DNA of 21,291 nucleotides from Deltaproteobacteria bacterium. GTDB taxonomy: Bacteria > Campylobacterota_A > Desulfurellia > JAGGSF01. This document shows positions 1 through 8,058 of the stretch, piece after piece. The translations under genes and the position numbers were made by a program. The first letter of the stretch is position 1. Every line of letters begins with the position of its first letter. The notes beneath the pieces were generated by a model. It saw only the letters and a list, made by a program, of their open reading frames with translations. It ran no database searches and was not told the origin of the DNA. The stretch lies in assembly GCA_021159235.1 (NCBI GenBank), contig JAGGSF010000057.1, positions 1 to 21,291 of the forward strand. Direction: 5' to 3'.

Positions 1-1575
1 ATATATAGGTGCCTTTACTGGACCATAGACTATTTCTCTTTCTATCTTTTCTTTTAACAGTGCGGTGAATCTTTGCGCCTGTTCCATTAGTTTCTTTTCT
101 CTTTTTCCTTGAAATACGAATCTAATGAGATGAGTAAAAGGTGGATATAAAAGGGCCCTTCTATTTTTCAATTCTTCTTCAGCAAATGTTCTCCAGTCAT
201 ATTTCTTTACATACTCAAACAGTGGACTTAAAGGATTTAAAGATTGAACGATGACATTACCCTTATTTGCCATCTGAATAATCAAAGAAACTGCCTTTTC
301 CGTTGCTCGCACATCCGGTGAAGAAAGTAAAGCCTCAAAAAATGCAACCACCGTCAGGTTGATATGTGGAAATTCACATCCTTTTACCATCTGCGTACCT
401 ACTATTATATCTGCTTTTTCTATTTCTTTTAAAATTCTCTGGAAATCCTTCTTTTTTCTCGTTGTATCCCTGTCCACGCGCACGATATGAGCTTGAGGAA
501 ATGAATCTTCGAGTGTGTTATGTACTTTTTCCATTTCCATTCCACTTACAAGCACAATGACGCCTTTTTTTCTGTGCAGCGTGTTTCTTATCTCTCTTTT
601 TGCAAGAGAAGTAATAAGTTCACCTTTTTTTAAAGAAACAATATTTATCTGCGGCATATCTTTACTGCGCCCTTTAAACTCAAAAAGTCTGCATTCGCCA
701 TTTTTTGCCCTATATAGAGACTCTAAGGAAGGAGTAGAAGAAACGAGCATGATGGGAATGTTACTGTTTTTTGCACGCACAACAGCCACATCCCTAGCAT
801 TGTACAGTGGTGCAACTTCTTGCTTGTAAGATTCATCCTGCTCATTGTCTATTATAATAAATTTCATGTTTTTCAATGGTACAAATACACTGGAACGAGT
901 ACCTATAAGAACCTTTATTGTTCCTTTTCTTGCCCTGCACCACACATCAAACCGCTCTTTTGGCGTAAGTCGCGAATGATTTACAGCCACTACTTTTTTT
1001 CCAAACCTTCCAGTAAACAATTTGAAGAAATGAGATATGAAGAATATCTCTGGAACAAGAACAAGGGCTGAACCTCCATTTTTCAATACATACTCAACGA
1101 GTTTTAAACAAAGCTCTGTTTTTCCACCACCTGCATCAAATAGTAAAAAAGACTGAAATATAGGGTTTTTAATACAAGAACTTATTTCATGGTATGCTTC
1201 TTCCTGTTCCTTTAAAAGTTTACCTCCTTTTCCCCACACTATTTTCGTATCGTTTTCCACACCTATATTTATCTTTTGAAAGAGCTTCTTAGGGAAAGCA
1301 CTTTTGACAACCATGCCCAATGGGGCATTGTAGTATGAGGATGTAAATTGTATACTTTTCATGAGACCTTCTTCTATCAACGGTTCTTTATCTATTACTT
1401 TCCCTATCTTCTTTGTTTTAAACTGTGGATTTTCTACCTTCTCCCACACAATGCCTATCTTTTCCTCTCCGCGAAGGTCTACCTCCACTCTAACCCCTTT
1501 TTTTATTTCACCATCATACTCGTATACGAAACCCTCTATGTTAAGTGGGAAAACCACTTTAAAGTAACAAACCAT
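1..1575 (-). CDS. priA: PriA-like primosomal protein N', degenerate helicase (3' end cut by window)
   Basis: One open frame of 525 codons runs from an ATG at 1575, preceded by GGAGG at about 8 bases, off the left edge. PriA restarts stalled replication forks as a 3'-5' helicase. The N-terminal DNA-binding domain is recognisable (FPLNIEGFVYEY, residues 9-20; YYNAPLG, 81-87), as are GTRSS (225-229), DESYKQE (247-253), RVDRDTT (366-372), GTQMVKG (393-399) and YPPF (477-480). The helicase signatures are eroded. Walker A, normally GVTGSGKTE, reads FDAGGGKTE (146-154). DEEH reads DNEQ (243-246). The cysteine-rich zinc module expected between about residues 334 and 352 is absent. Motif VI, normally QVAGRAGR, reads QMANKGN (434-440). 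The frame is uninterrupted, so this looks like a maintained non-catalytic PriA rather than decay. Actinobacterial PriA proteins with lost helicase motifs are a known parallel. Family assignment is firm; loss of activity is inferred. Confidence 0.88.
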   Translation of the reverse strand, partial: MVCYFKVVFPLNIEGFVYEYDGEIKKGVRVEVDLRGEEKIGIVWEKVENPQFKTKKIGKVIDKEPLIEEGLMKSIQFTSSYYNAPLGMVVKSAFPKKLFQKINIGVENDTKIVWGKGGKLLKEQEEAYHEISSCIKNPIFQSFLLFDAGGGKTELCLKLVEYVLKNGGSALVLVPEIFFISHFFKLFTGRFGKKVVAVNHSRLTPKERFDVWCRARKGTIKVLIGTRSSVFVPLKNMKFIIIDNEQDESYKQEVAPLYNARDVAVVRAKNSNIPIMLVSSTPSLESLYRAKNGECRLFEFKGRSKDMPQINIVSLKKGELITSLAKREIRNTLHRKKGVIVLVSGMEMEKVHNTLEDSFPQAHIVRVDRDTTRKKKDFQRILKEIEKADIIVGTQMVKGCEFPHINLTVVAFFEALLSSPDVRATEKAVSLIIQMANKGNVIVQSLNPLSPLFEYVKKYDWRTFAEEELKNRRALLYPPFTHLIRFVFQGKREKKLMEQAQRFTALLKEKIEREIVYGPVKAPIY

Positions 1576-1606
1576 TTCCAAAACCTCCTGTTTGATGTAT
1601 TATAAC
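1575..1606. promoter_or_regulatory. Overlapping divergent promoters between priA and punA
   Basis: The 51-base gap carries a perfect TATAAT on the minus strand (1604-1599), suited to priA. Its -35 is poor. On the plus strand a TTTCCA (1575-1580), 17 bases and TATTAT (1598-1603) could serve punA. The two -10 boxes overlap, so the two directions would compete for polymerase. Motif match only. Confidence 0.4.
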
Positions 1607-1626
1607 CTGAAAATCGGAGGGGAGAA

Positions 1627-2457
1627 ATGCTTACTAAATTAAAAGAATCGGTGAATTATATAAAAAAGAGAACAGATGGATTTAAACCGTTGGTGGGTAT
1701 TGTTCTGGGAACAGGATTGGGCGATAGTTTAAATATAACTGTAAAATTTTCTATTCCTTACACTGATGTTCCCCACATGCTTCCATCTACTACTGCAGGA
1801 CATAAAGGTTGTTTCCTATTTGGAAGGATAGAAAATGTAAATGTTGTTTGTATGCAGGGGAGATTGCATTTTTATGAGGGATACGATTTAAAGGATATTA
1901 CCTATCCCATAAGGATTATGGGTCTTTTGGGTATTAAATTTCTCATCGTAACAAATGCCAGCGGAGGACTGAATCCTTCCTTTTCTGCTCGGGACATAAT
2001 GGTCATCACCGATCATATAAACTTCTGTGGAGAAAATCCACTAAGAGGAGAGAACATAGAAGAGTTGGGAGAGCGTTTTCCAGATATGTGTGAGCCTTAT
2101 GATAAAAAGTTATATCTGAAGGCATTAGAAAAAGGAGCAGAACAGGGAATAATATTGAAACAGGGAGTCTATGTTTGGGTATGTGGACCATCAATGGAGA
2201 CGCCCGCCGAAACAAGAATGTTGAGACAGATAGGAGGAGATGCTGTAGGAATGTCAACCGTACCGGAGGTTATAGTTGCTCGACACATGAACATCAGGGT
2301 ATTGGGTCTTTCTGTCATCTCAAATGTCAATAAGCCGGATTGCATGCAACCTGCCCCTATAGAAATGGTGATAGAAAATGCCCATCTGGCATCTCCGAAG
2401 CTGGCTTTGGTTATAAAGGGTATTTTAAAGGAGGTCTCTGATGGATCTATTGATTAA
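1627..2457 (+). CDS. punA: Purine nucleoside phosphorylase, trimeric PNP/MTAP family
   Basis: A 276-residue protein that phosphorolyses purine nucleosides to free base plus (deoxy)ribose-1-phosphate. Family motifs are clear: the N-terminal phosphate loop GIVLGTGLG, MQGRLHFYEGY, VTNASGGLNP, GPSMETPAE with the base-contacting Glu, GMSTVPEVIVARH, and SVISN. The Asn in SVISN corresponds to the Asn of 6-oxopurine PNPs; MTA phosphorylases usually have Asp in this area. That favours inosine/guanosine-type substrates. The start follows a strong CGGAGGGG. It overlaps the next gene by 17 bases, whose ribosome site AAAGGAGG lies inside punA, so the two are probably translationally coupled. Punning against MTA phosphorylase is the main alternative and rests on one residue. 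Confidence 0.92.
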   Translation: MLTKLKESVNYIKKRTDGFKPLVGIVLGTGLGDSLNITVKFSIPYTDVPHMLPSTTAGHKGCFLFGRIENVNVVCMQGRLHFYEGYDLKDITYPIRIMGLLGIKFLIVTNASGGLNPSFSARDIMVITDHINFCGENPLRGENIEELGERFPDMCEPYDKKLYLKALEKGAEQGIILKQGVYVWVCGPSMETPAETRMLRQIGGDAVGMSTVPEVIVARHMNIRVLGLSVISNVNKPDCMQPAPIEMVIENAHLASPKLALVIKGILKEVSDGSID

Positions 2458-3709
2458 AGGTATCGTTGTTACACCTCAAGATGTGATGGATGGATATGTA
2501 GGAATAAAGGGTTCTCAGATAGCCTATGTAGGAAAAGAAAGGAAAAAAGCAGAAAGAACAATAGAAACTCCTCATCTCCTTATTATTCCTGGTTTGATAA
2601 ATACCCACACCCATTTAGCGATGTCTCTGTTTAGAGGACTGGTTGATGATTTAAAATTAAAGGACTGGTTGTACAATTATATCTTCCCCTTGGAAAAGAA
2701 GTTCATCAACAAAAATTCTGTCTACTGGTGCAGCCTGCTATCCATGATAGAGCTTGTAAAGGGTGGTGTAACTACATTTGTAGATATGTATTTTTTTGAA
2801 GAGGAAGTAGCTCGAGCATGTAAGGATATAGGTATGAGAGGATTTATAGGGGAAGGAATATTGGATTTCCCCACACCTGATGCAAAAAATTCGAAAGAGG
2901 CTTTAGAAAAAACGGAAGAACTATCAGAGAAATTCAAGGAAGATGAGCTTATAGATGTTATTGTAGCACCTCATTCTGCATATACAGTAAAAAGGAAAAC
3001 ACTGGAAAGATGTAAACAGCTAAGTTTGGATAAAAAAATGTTATTCAACATACATGTCGCAGAGACAAAAGACGAAATTGAAACAGTAGAGGAAAAAACA
3101 GGAAAAATGCCGGTAGAGTATTTAAATGACATGCATGTATTGGATGAATATACTATCTTAGCCCACTGCATCCATGTTACAGATAAGGAGATAGAAGTGT
3201 TAAAAGAGAAAAAGTCAACAGTTTGCTGTGTTCCAGAAAGCAATATGAAACTTGCCTCTGGCGTTGCACCGGTATGGAAAATGATAAAAAACGGTGTGAA
3301 TGTGACCATAGGTACAGATGGCAGCGCAAGCAACAACGATTTGGATCTTCTTCAGGAAATGGATACGGTATCCAAGGTGCAGAAGCTTCGGACCATGGAT
3401 CCCACTGCAATGGATGCAAAAAATACCTTATTTTTAGCTACAGCAAATGGCGGAAAAGCACTGCATAAAAGAATAGGCAAAATAAAAGAAGGGTACATTG
3501 CAGATTTAGCGATTGTGGATTTAGATGATGTAAACCTTATACCATATTTCAATCCTTATTCTCACCTCATTTATTCTGCTTCAGCTTATAATGTGAAAAT
3601 GACGATAGTAAATGGGAAGATTATCTATGAGAAAGGCAGGATAAATACTGTGGATGAAGAAGAGGTAAAACAGAAGGTAAGAGAAATTGCATCAAGAGTT
3701 AAAGGTTAA
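2441..3709 (+). CDS. mtaD: Amidohydrolase, MTA/SAH/5'-deoxyadenosine deaminase type
   Basis: A 422-residue metal-dependent hydrolase of the TRZ/ATZ/MtaD amidohydrolase family, which converts the adenine amine of adenosine, MTA, SAH or 5'-deoxyadenosine to the inosine form. Visible metal and catalytic motifs: THTH (residues 55-58), NIHVAE, AHCIHV and IGTDGSASNN. The N-terminal and C-terminal beta segments of the composite beta-sandwich are also present (LLIKGIVVTP; VNGKIIYEKGR). AAAGGAGG precedes the ATG at 2441. It overlaps punA upstream and ispE downstream (23 bases). Next to a 6-oxopurine PNP the pair fits deamination followed by phosphorolysis. The exact substrate cannot be read from sequence; guanine or chlorohydrolase-type activity is less likely. 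Confidence 0.88.
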   Translation: MDLLIKGIVVTPQDVMDGYVGIKGSQIAYVGKERKKAERTIETPHLLIIPGLINTHTHLAMSLFRGLVDDLKLKDWLYNYIFPLEKKFINKNSVYWCSLLSMIELVKGGVTTFVDMYFFEEEVARACKDIGMRGFIGEGILDFPTPDAKNSKEALEKTEELSEKFKEDELIDVIVAPHSAYTVKRKTLERCKQLSLDKKMLFNIHVAETKDEIETVEEKTGKMPVEYLNDMHVLDEYTILAHCIHVTDKEIEVLKEKKSTVCCVPESNMKLASGVAPVWKMIKNGVNVTIGTDGSASNNDLDLLQEMDTVSKVQKLRTMDPTAMDAKNTLFLATANGGKALHKRIGKIKEGYIADLAIVDLDDVNLIPYFNPYSHLIYSASAYNVKMTIVNGKIIYEKGRINTVDEEEVKQKVREIASRVKG

Positions 3710-4541
3710 ATCTTTTGCCAAGTTAAACCTGTTCTTGTATGTGCTGGACAAGAGAGAAGATGGTTATCATGAGATATTCTCCCTCTTGAGTAAGATAGAC
3801 CTGCACGATATACTTATATTTAAAAGATCAAATAAAATTACAATAAATTCCAACATAAGGGAGCTGTGTGGAGAGAAAAATGTCGTATACAGAGTGGCTT
3901 CATTTTTGAAGAAGCGTTTTGACATAGATGGAGGGGTAGAGATTTATGTGGACAAGCATATTCCTATAGGTAGTGGTTTGGGTGGAGAAAGTAGCAACGC
4001 TGCCTATACATTACTAACATTAAACACATTGTGGCATCTGAAGATGAGCAGAGAAGAAATGATGAAAACATCTCTCCTCTGGGGAAGCGACATTCCTTTT
4101 TTTATCTCCGCCAATACAGCGCTGGTTAAGGGAAGAGGTGAGCTCGTTTATCCCTTAAGAATGAAGAAAAGATGTTCGGCTTTAATTGTATTTCCGAGGA
4201 TTCCCATATTTACTAAGGATGTATATACAGGAAAAATCCAGTTGACAAACAAGGTATTTGTTCATAGAATTGCGATGGATGTTTTCCGAAAAGATGACAT
4301 AGACATGAAGTGTATTCTTAAGTACATGCATAATGATCTGGAACACAGTGCCTTTTCTCTTTATCCCAAACTAAAACAATATAAGGAGAAAGCAGAAGAA
4401 AGGTTGGGGAGAAAGCTTATCATGTCTGGCAGTGGATCGGCATTTTTTACTATACTATTTGAGGATGAGGAGGTGCGAAGAGCAGTAAGCAAATGTAAGA
4501 TGGAAGGTATAGACTGTGTTAAAGCAAAATTTTTATGTTAA
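3687..4541 (+). CDS. ispE: 4-diphosphocytidyl-2-C-methyl-D-erythritol kinase
   Basis: GHMP-kinase-fold enzyme of the non-mevalonate (MEP) isoprenoid pathway, phosphorylating CDP-methylerythritol on the 2-OH. The N-terminal FAKLNLFLYV and DGYHEI are typical. The ATP loop is PIGSGLGGESSNAA, with the usual third Gly of GGGSS replaced by Glu. GSDIPFF supplies the catalytic Asp and SGSGSAFF is the C-terminal glycine motif. At 284 residues it has the normal length. The chosen start is TTG at 3687, overlapping the end of the deaminase and following GAAGGTAAG. No ATG or GTG lies between it and the conserved AKLNL segment. It ends inside the ribosome site of spoVG. Confidence 0.92.
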   Translation: MHQELKVKSFAKLNLFLYVLDKREDGYHEIFSLLSKIDLHDILIFKRSNKITINSNIRELCGEKNVVYRVASFLKKRFDIDGGVEIYVDKHIPIGSGLGGESSNAAYTLLTLNTLWHLKMSREEMMKTSLLWGSDIPFFISANTALVKGRGELVYPLRMKKRCSALIVFPRIPIFTKDVYTGKIQLTNKVFVHRIAMDVFRKDDIDMKCILKYMHNDLEHSAFSLYPKLKQYKEKAEERLGRKLIMSGSGSAFFTILFEDEEVRRAVSKCKMEGIDCVKAKFLC

Positions 4542-4553
4542 AGGATGGAAAGG

Positions 4554-4850
4554 ATGGAAATTACAGAGGTAAGGATTAATTTAGTGGAGGGAGATCCGAA
4601 GTTGTTGGCTTTTGCTACGGTAACTTTTGATAACTGTTTTGTAGTTAGAGACCTGAAGGTAATCAGTGGGAAAAGAGGCTATTTTGTAGCCATGCCTTCT
4701 AAAAGAATGAAGGATGGAAGTTTTAGAGATATTGCTCATCCTCTAAATAACGAAACGAGGAGAAAATTGGAAGAGAGGGTTATTCAGGAATATGAGAAAG
4801 TGAAAAGAGAAAATACAGGGAACGTTGCAGAACCGGAAACTGATAACTAA
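4554..4850 (+). CDS. spoVG: SpoVG family RNA-binding regulator
   Basis: A 98-residue homologue of SpoVG, a small site-specific nucleic-acid-binding regulator found well beyond sporulating bacteria. It starts with the family-typical MEITEVRINLV and carries FDNCFVVRDLKVI and GYFVAMPSKR. The tail is charged. Two start codons lie in a tandem 9-base duplication (AAAGGATGG at 4540-4548 and 4549-4557). The second ATG at 4554 is preferred: it gives the canonical N-terminus and an AAAGGA eight bases upstream. The first ATG (4545) would add MER and has its purines too close. It sits between ispE and tRNA-Gln, a frequent arrangement. Presence here does not imply sporulation. Confidence 0.93.
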   Translation: MEITEVRINLVEGDPKLLAFATVTFDNCFVVRDLKVISGKRGYFVAMPSKRMKDGSFRDIAHPLNNETRRKLEERVIQEYEKVKRENTGNVAEPETDN

Positions 4851-4851
4851 T

Positions 4852-4926
4852 TGGGGTGTAGCCAAGTGGCAAGGCACGGGACTTTGGATCCCGCATTCGG
4901 TGGTTCGAATCCACCCACCCCAGCCA
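4852..4926 (+). tRNA. tRNA-Gln (anticodon UUG), CCA encoded
   Basis: The cloverleaf can be folded by eye. The acceptor stem pairs TGGGGTG (4852-4858) with CACCCCA (4916-4922), followed by discriminator G and an encoded CCA (4924-4926). The anticodon stem is CGGGA/TCCCG around loop CTTTGGA, giving anticodon TTG at 4884-4886. The T arm is GGTGG-TTCGAAT-CCACC. It lies one base after the spoVG stop and 22 bases before prs with no separate promoter evident, so it is probably cut from the operon transcript. UUG reads CAA and, by wobble, CAG. Confidence 0.96.
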
Positions 4927-4948
4927 AAGAAAGTGTGGAGACCGTGAA

Positions 4949-5875
4949 ATGAAGCTTATTACGGGCAATGGAAATAGAGAATTATCAGAGGAAATAAGCA
5001 GTTATCTGGGTGTTCCTCTTACTCCCACCGTTGTTGATACTTTTAGTGATGGGGAGATAAATGTACGAATTAAAGAAAGTGTAAGAGGTGATGATGTTTA
5101 TGTTATTCAATCTCTCTCCCGACCCGTAAACAAGAACATAATGGAAATGCTCGTCATCATAGATGCATTGAAGAGAGCATCTGCTGGGTGCATTACGGCA
5201 GTTATGCCCTATTACGCTTACGCCAGACAGGATAGGAAGGTAGAACCGAGAGCACCTATTACTGCAAAATTAATCGCTGATTTGCTCACGGCCTCCGGGG
5301 CAAATCGAATCCTGTGTATGGACTTGCATGTGGGTCAAATTCAAGGTTTTTTTAACATCCCGGTAGATCACCTGTATGCATTTCCAATTATACTGGATTA
5401 TATTAAATCAAATATGTTAGATGATGTGGTTATTGTTTCACCAGATGCAGGTGGTGTAGAAAGAGCAAGAAGCTATGCCCGAAAGCTCAACACATCTCTG
5501 GCTATCATAGATAAAAGGAGATCTGAACCCAACGTTTCAGAAGTGTTGCATGTTATAGGGGAAGTAAAAGGAAAAACAGCAATAATAGTGGACGATATGG
5601 TAGATACAGGTGGAACACTGGTCAATGCGGCAGAAGCATTGAAAGAAGCAGGAGCAGAAAAAGTATACGCCTGCTGTACACATCCTGTTCTTTCCGGTAA
5701 TGCTGTTGAGAAAATAGAGAATTCTAACATAGAGAAATTGATCGTTACCAACACCATTAAGGTTCCTGTAGATAAAGTATCATCCAAGATAAAGGTTCTG
5801 TCTGTAGCTCCATTAATTGGAGAAGCCATAAGAAGAATATCTAACAAGGAATCCGTTAGCTCACTTTTTTTGTGA
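4949..5875 (+). CDS. prs: Ribose-phosphate pyrophosphokinase (PRPP synthetase)
   Basis: A 308-residue enzyme making PRPP from ribose-5-phosphate and ATP, feeding purine, pyrimidine, histidine, tryptophan and NAD synthesis. Signatures: FSDGEINVRI near the N-terminus, YARQDRK for ATP, MDLHVGQIQGFF, and the PRPP-binding loop VDDMVDTGGT. Length is normal for bacterial class I enzymes. It lies directly after tRNA-Gln and 19 bases before rplY, the usual core order. Its product would also serve phosphoribosyltransferases that reuse bases released by punA upstream. Confidence 0.97.
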   Translation: MKLITGNGNRELSEEISSYLGVPLTPTVVDTFSDGEINVRIKESVRGDDVYVIQSLSRPVNKNIMEMLVIIDALKRASAGCITAVMPYYAYARQDRKVEPRAPITAKLIADLLTASGANRILCMDLHVGQIQGFFNIPVDHLYAFPIILDYIKSNMLDDVVIVSPDAGGVERARSYARKLNTSLAIIDKRRSEPNVSEVLHVIGEVKGKTAIIVDDMVDTGGTLVNAAEALKEAGAEKVYACCTHPVLSGNAVEKIENSNIEKLIVTNTIKVPVDKVSSKIKVLSVAPLIGEAIRRISNKESVSSLFL

Positions 5876-5894
5876 ATCTTCAAAGGAGAAGAAG

Positions 5895-6473
5895 ATGGAT
5901 GTTCATTTAAGAAGAGAAACAGGCAAGGGTTGTGCTAAAAGGTTGCGTAAAAAAGGGGTGATTCCTGCTGTCATATATGGCTGGAAAAAAGAAAGTAGAC
6001 CGTTAGAGGTAAATGAAGAGGAATTTACCAAATTCTATAAAAACAGTCCAAGAAATGCTATATACAAACTAAATATAGAAGGTGAAGAAATAGAGGCAAT
6101 TCTGAAAGACGTGCAGAGAAACCCTGTAACAGACAAAATAATACACCTGGATTTTTATCAAATCTCTCCAGAGCGAATGATACAGGTGGATGTGCCTGTA
6201 GAACTTATGGGTGAAGCAATAGGAGTGAAGAGAGGCGGAATTCTTTATCAGCCCAGAAAGTATATCAGAATCACTGCCTATCCCAGGAATATCCCTTCTT
6301 CTCTTCAGGTGGATATAAGTTCATTGGATATTGGAGATACAATCCATGTTATGGACTTAGCTCTACCAGAAGGAGTGAAGGTAAAGGAGAAAAGAAATTT
6401 CACCATTGTAGCTATCTTGGGTAAAGAAGAGAAGGAAGAGGAAAAGACCACAGAAGAGGAAACAGAAGAGTAA
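5895..6473 (+). CDS. rplY: Ribosomal protein bL25, CTC/TL5 form
   Basis: A 192-residue 5S-rRNA-binding protein. The N-terminal L25 domain shows RRETGKGCAKRLRKKG and PAVIYGW (up to about residue 95). The longer C-terminal beta domain (about 95-180; VPVELMGEAIGVKRGG, PRNIPSS, GDTIHV) marks the CTC/TL5 form, not the short E. coli form. It ends in a Glu-rich tail (EEKEEEKTTEEETEE), common in this form. AAAGGAGAAGAAG precedes the ATG. It is one base from pth. Confidence 0.95.
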   Translation: MDVHLRRETGKGCAKRLRKKGVIPAVIYGWKKESRPLEVNEEEFTKFYKNSPRNAIYKLNIEGEEIEAILKDVQRNPVTDKIIHLDFYQISPERMIQVDVPVELMGEAIGVKRGGILYQPRKYIRITAYPRNIPSSLQVDISSLDIGDTIHVMDLALPEGVKVKEKRNFTIVAILGKEEKEEEKTTEEETEE

Positions 6474-6474
6474 A

Positions 6475-7041
6475 GTGTTCTTAGTGGTGGGCTTGGGGAA
6501 TACTGGGTCTTGCTATGCAGAAACACGCCACAATGTAGGATTTATGGTGGTAGATGAGTTTTGCAATCGTTTAAATTCAAGCTTTTCATATCGGGAAGAT
6601 ATCTCCTCTTTCTGCACAGGTGGGGAAAAGGTTATAGTAATAAAACCAGCAACATGGATAAACCTGAGCGGGGAAGCGGTTAAACGGGCAGTAAGCGTAT
6701 TTTCTCCAGAAGAGATTATCTTGGTTCATGATGATATATATATACCGTTGGGAAGGCTAAAGATAAAAAAAGGTGGAGGGGACGGTGGCCATAAGGGTGT
6801 GCGTTCTGTCATCCAGCATATTGGTAAAGATTTTGTCAGAATAAAGATAGGTATAGGCAAGCCCGATGGTGATATAATAAGTTATGTGCTGGGAGAATTT
6901 ACAAGAGAGGAAAAAACCGTAATAAAGCGGGTGATAGATGTGGCAGTGTATGCTATACTGGATATTGTGGAAAACGGGTTAAGTTATGCGATGAACAAAT
7001 ATAATCCACCCCTGGAGGCCAAAGAAGATGAAGGAGTATAG
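6475..7041 (+). CDS. pth: Peptidyl-tRNA hydrolase
   Basis: A 188-residue enzyme that hydrolyses peptidyl-tRNAs dropped from the ribosome. VVGLGNTG and ETRHNVGF (with the catalytic His) are at the N-terminus, then KPATWINLSG, LVHDDI and GGDGGHKGVRSV. The usual GHNG tRNA-contacting motif reads GHKG; other families show changes here (for example GHGG), so activity is still expected. The start is GTG at 6475, one base after the rplY stop. There is no alternative before the conserved LVVGLG. It overlaps asd by 14 bases. Confidence 0.95.
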   Translation: MFLVVGLGNTGSCYAETRHNVGFMVVDEFCNRLNSSFSYREDISSFCTGGEKVIVIKPATWINLSGEAVKRAVSVFSPEEIILVHDDIYIPLGRLKIKKGGGDGGHKGVRSVIQHIGKDFVRIKIGIGKPDGDIISYVLGEFTREEKTVIKRVIDVAVYAILDIVENGLSYAMNKYNPPLEAKEDEGV

Positions 7042-8050
7042 CGTAGCTGTTGTAGGTGCCACCGGTATGGTGGGCGAAGAGATGGCTTCAATCTTAGAGA
7101 AACGCAGTTTCCCCATAAAGAAGATAAGCTTCCTCGCATCTGAGAGGTCCATAGGGAGAACAATACACTTCAAGGGTGAGGAGTTACCGGTGAATGTATT
7201 GGACAAAAATTCCTTTAGGGGAATAGATATTGCACTATTTTCGGCAGGAGGAAAAGTAAGTAGGGAATATGCACCTATTGCTGTGGAAAGTGGAGCAGTG
7301 GTAATAGACAACACCAGCTATTTCCGTATGGATGAGGATATACCCCTGGTTGTTCCAGAAGTAAATCCAGAAGACATTACCCTGTATAAAAACAGAGGAA
7401 TAATCTCCAATCCCAATTGTTCTACTATTCAGATGGTAGTAGCATTAAAACCTATTTATGACAACTTTGGCATAAATAGGATAGTGGTAGCTACATATCA
7501 AGCAACATCAGGGGCAGGCAGAAGAGCAGTAGATGAACTTATACATGAGACAAAGGCGTTCTTTGAGTTTAAACTCAAAGATTACGAGCCTGCTGTTTTC
7601 CCGCACAAAATTGCATTTAACTGCCTTCCACATATAGACGTATTCTTTGAAGATGGCTACACCAAGGAAGAAAAAAAGATGATGAATGAAACAAGAAAAA
7701 TATTCCATAACAAAGACATAAGGGTTACAGCTACATGTGTAAGGGTGCCCGTTATTAGATGTCATTCGGAGGCGATAAATGTAGAAACAGAAAAGGCATT
7801 TGATATAGAAAAGGTAAAACAGTTGATTGCCTCTCAGAAAGGTTGCAAGTTGGTTGATGACCCAGATGGCTCGCTTTATCCACTGGCACTTGATGCATCT
7901 GGAAAGGATGAAGTCTTTGTAGGCAGGATAAGGAGGGACGAATCGATAGAAAATGGTATGAATATGTGGGTAGTTTCTGATAATTTAAGGAAAGGGGCAG
8001 CACTCAATGCGGTGCAAATTGCAGAAATACTTATAAAACAATATCTATAG
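7028..8050 (+). CDS. asd: Aspartate-semialdehyde dehydrogenase
   Basis: A 340-residue NADP-dependent enzyme reducing aspartyl phosphate to the semialdehyde, the branch point to lysine/diaminopimelate, threonine and methionine. The N-terminal Rossmann motif is VVGATGMVGEE. The catalytic Cys is C131 in SNPNCSTIQ, with TYQATSGAG, VPVIRCHSEA and the C-terminal NLRKGAALNAVQIAE. The ATG follows CTGGAGG and overlaps pth. A 22-bp perfect palindrome lies inside the gene at 7560-7581. Confidence 0.97.
   Translation: MKEYSVAVVGATGMVGEEMASILEKRSFPIKKISFLASERSIGRTIHFKGEELPVNVLDKNSFRGIDIALFSAGGKVSREYAPIAVESGAVVIDNTSYFRMDEDIPLVVPEVNPEDITLYKNRGIISNPNCSTIQMVVALKPIYDNFGINRIVVATYQATSGAGRRAVDELIHETKAFFEFKLKDYEPAVFPHKIAFNCLPHIDVFFEDGYTKEEKKMMNETRKIFHNKDIRVTATCVRVPVIRCHSEAINVETEKAFDIEKVKQLIASQKGCKLVDDPDGSLYPLALDASGKDEVFVGRIRRDESIENGMNMWVVSDNLRKGAALNAVQIAEILIKQYL
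7560..7581. repeat. 22-bp perfect palindrome inside asd
   Basis: The core CTTTGAGTTTAAACTCAAAG (7561-7580) equals its own reverse complement, and the flanking T (7560) and A (7581) extend it to 22 bp. It encodes FEFKLK. With no central spacer it is a protein-dimer-type site or a chance event, not an RNA hairpin. Confidence 0.9.
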
Positions 8051-8058
8051 GAGGAAAA

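Noticed and set aside
1-1575. priA as a pseudogene
   Set aside because: No stop or frameshift in 525 codons, a good ribosome site and conserved DNA-binding segments argue for a working protein with altered biochemistry.
366-1605. Several plus-strand open frames of 64-104 codons
   Set aside because: They lie antisense to the continuous priA frame, have no ribosome sites and translate to low-complexity Phe/Leu/Ser-rich peptides.
2971-3336. Minus-strand 121-codon frame
   Set aside because: Antisense to the deaminase metal-site region; no support.
4545-4850. spoVG as evidence of sporulation
   Set aside because: SpoVG is widespread in non-sporulating bacteria and nothing else here is sporulation-specific.
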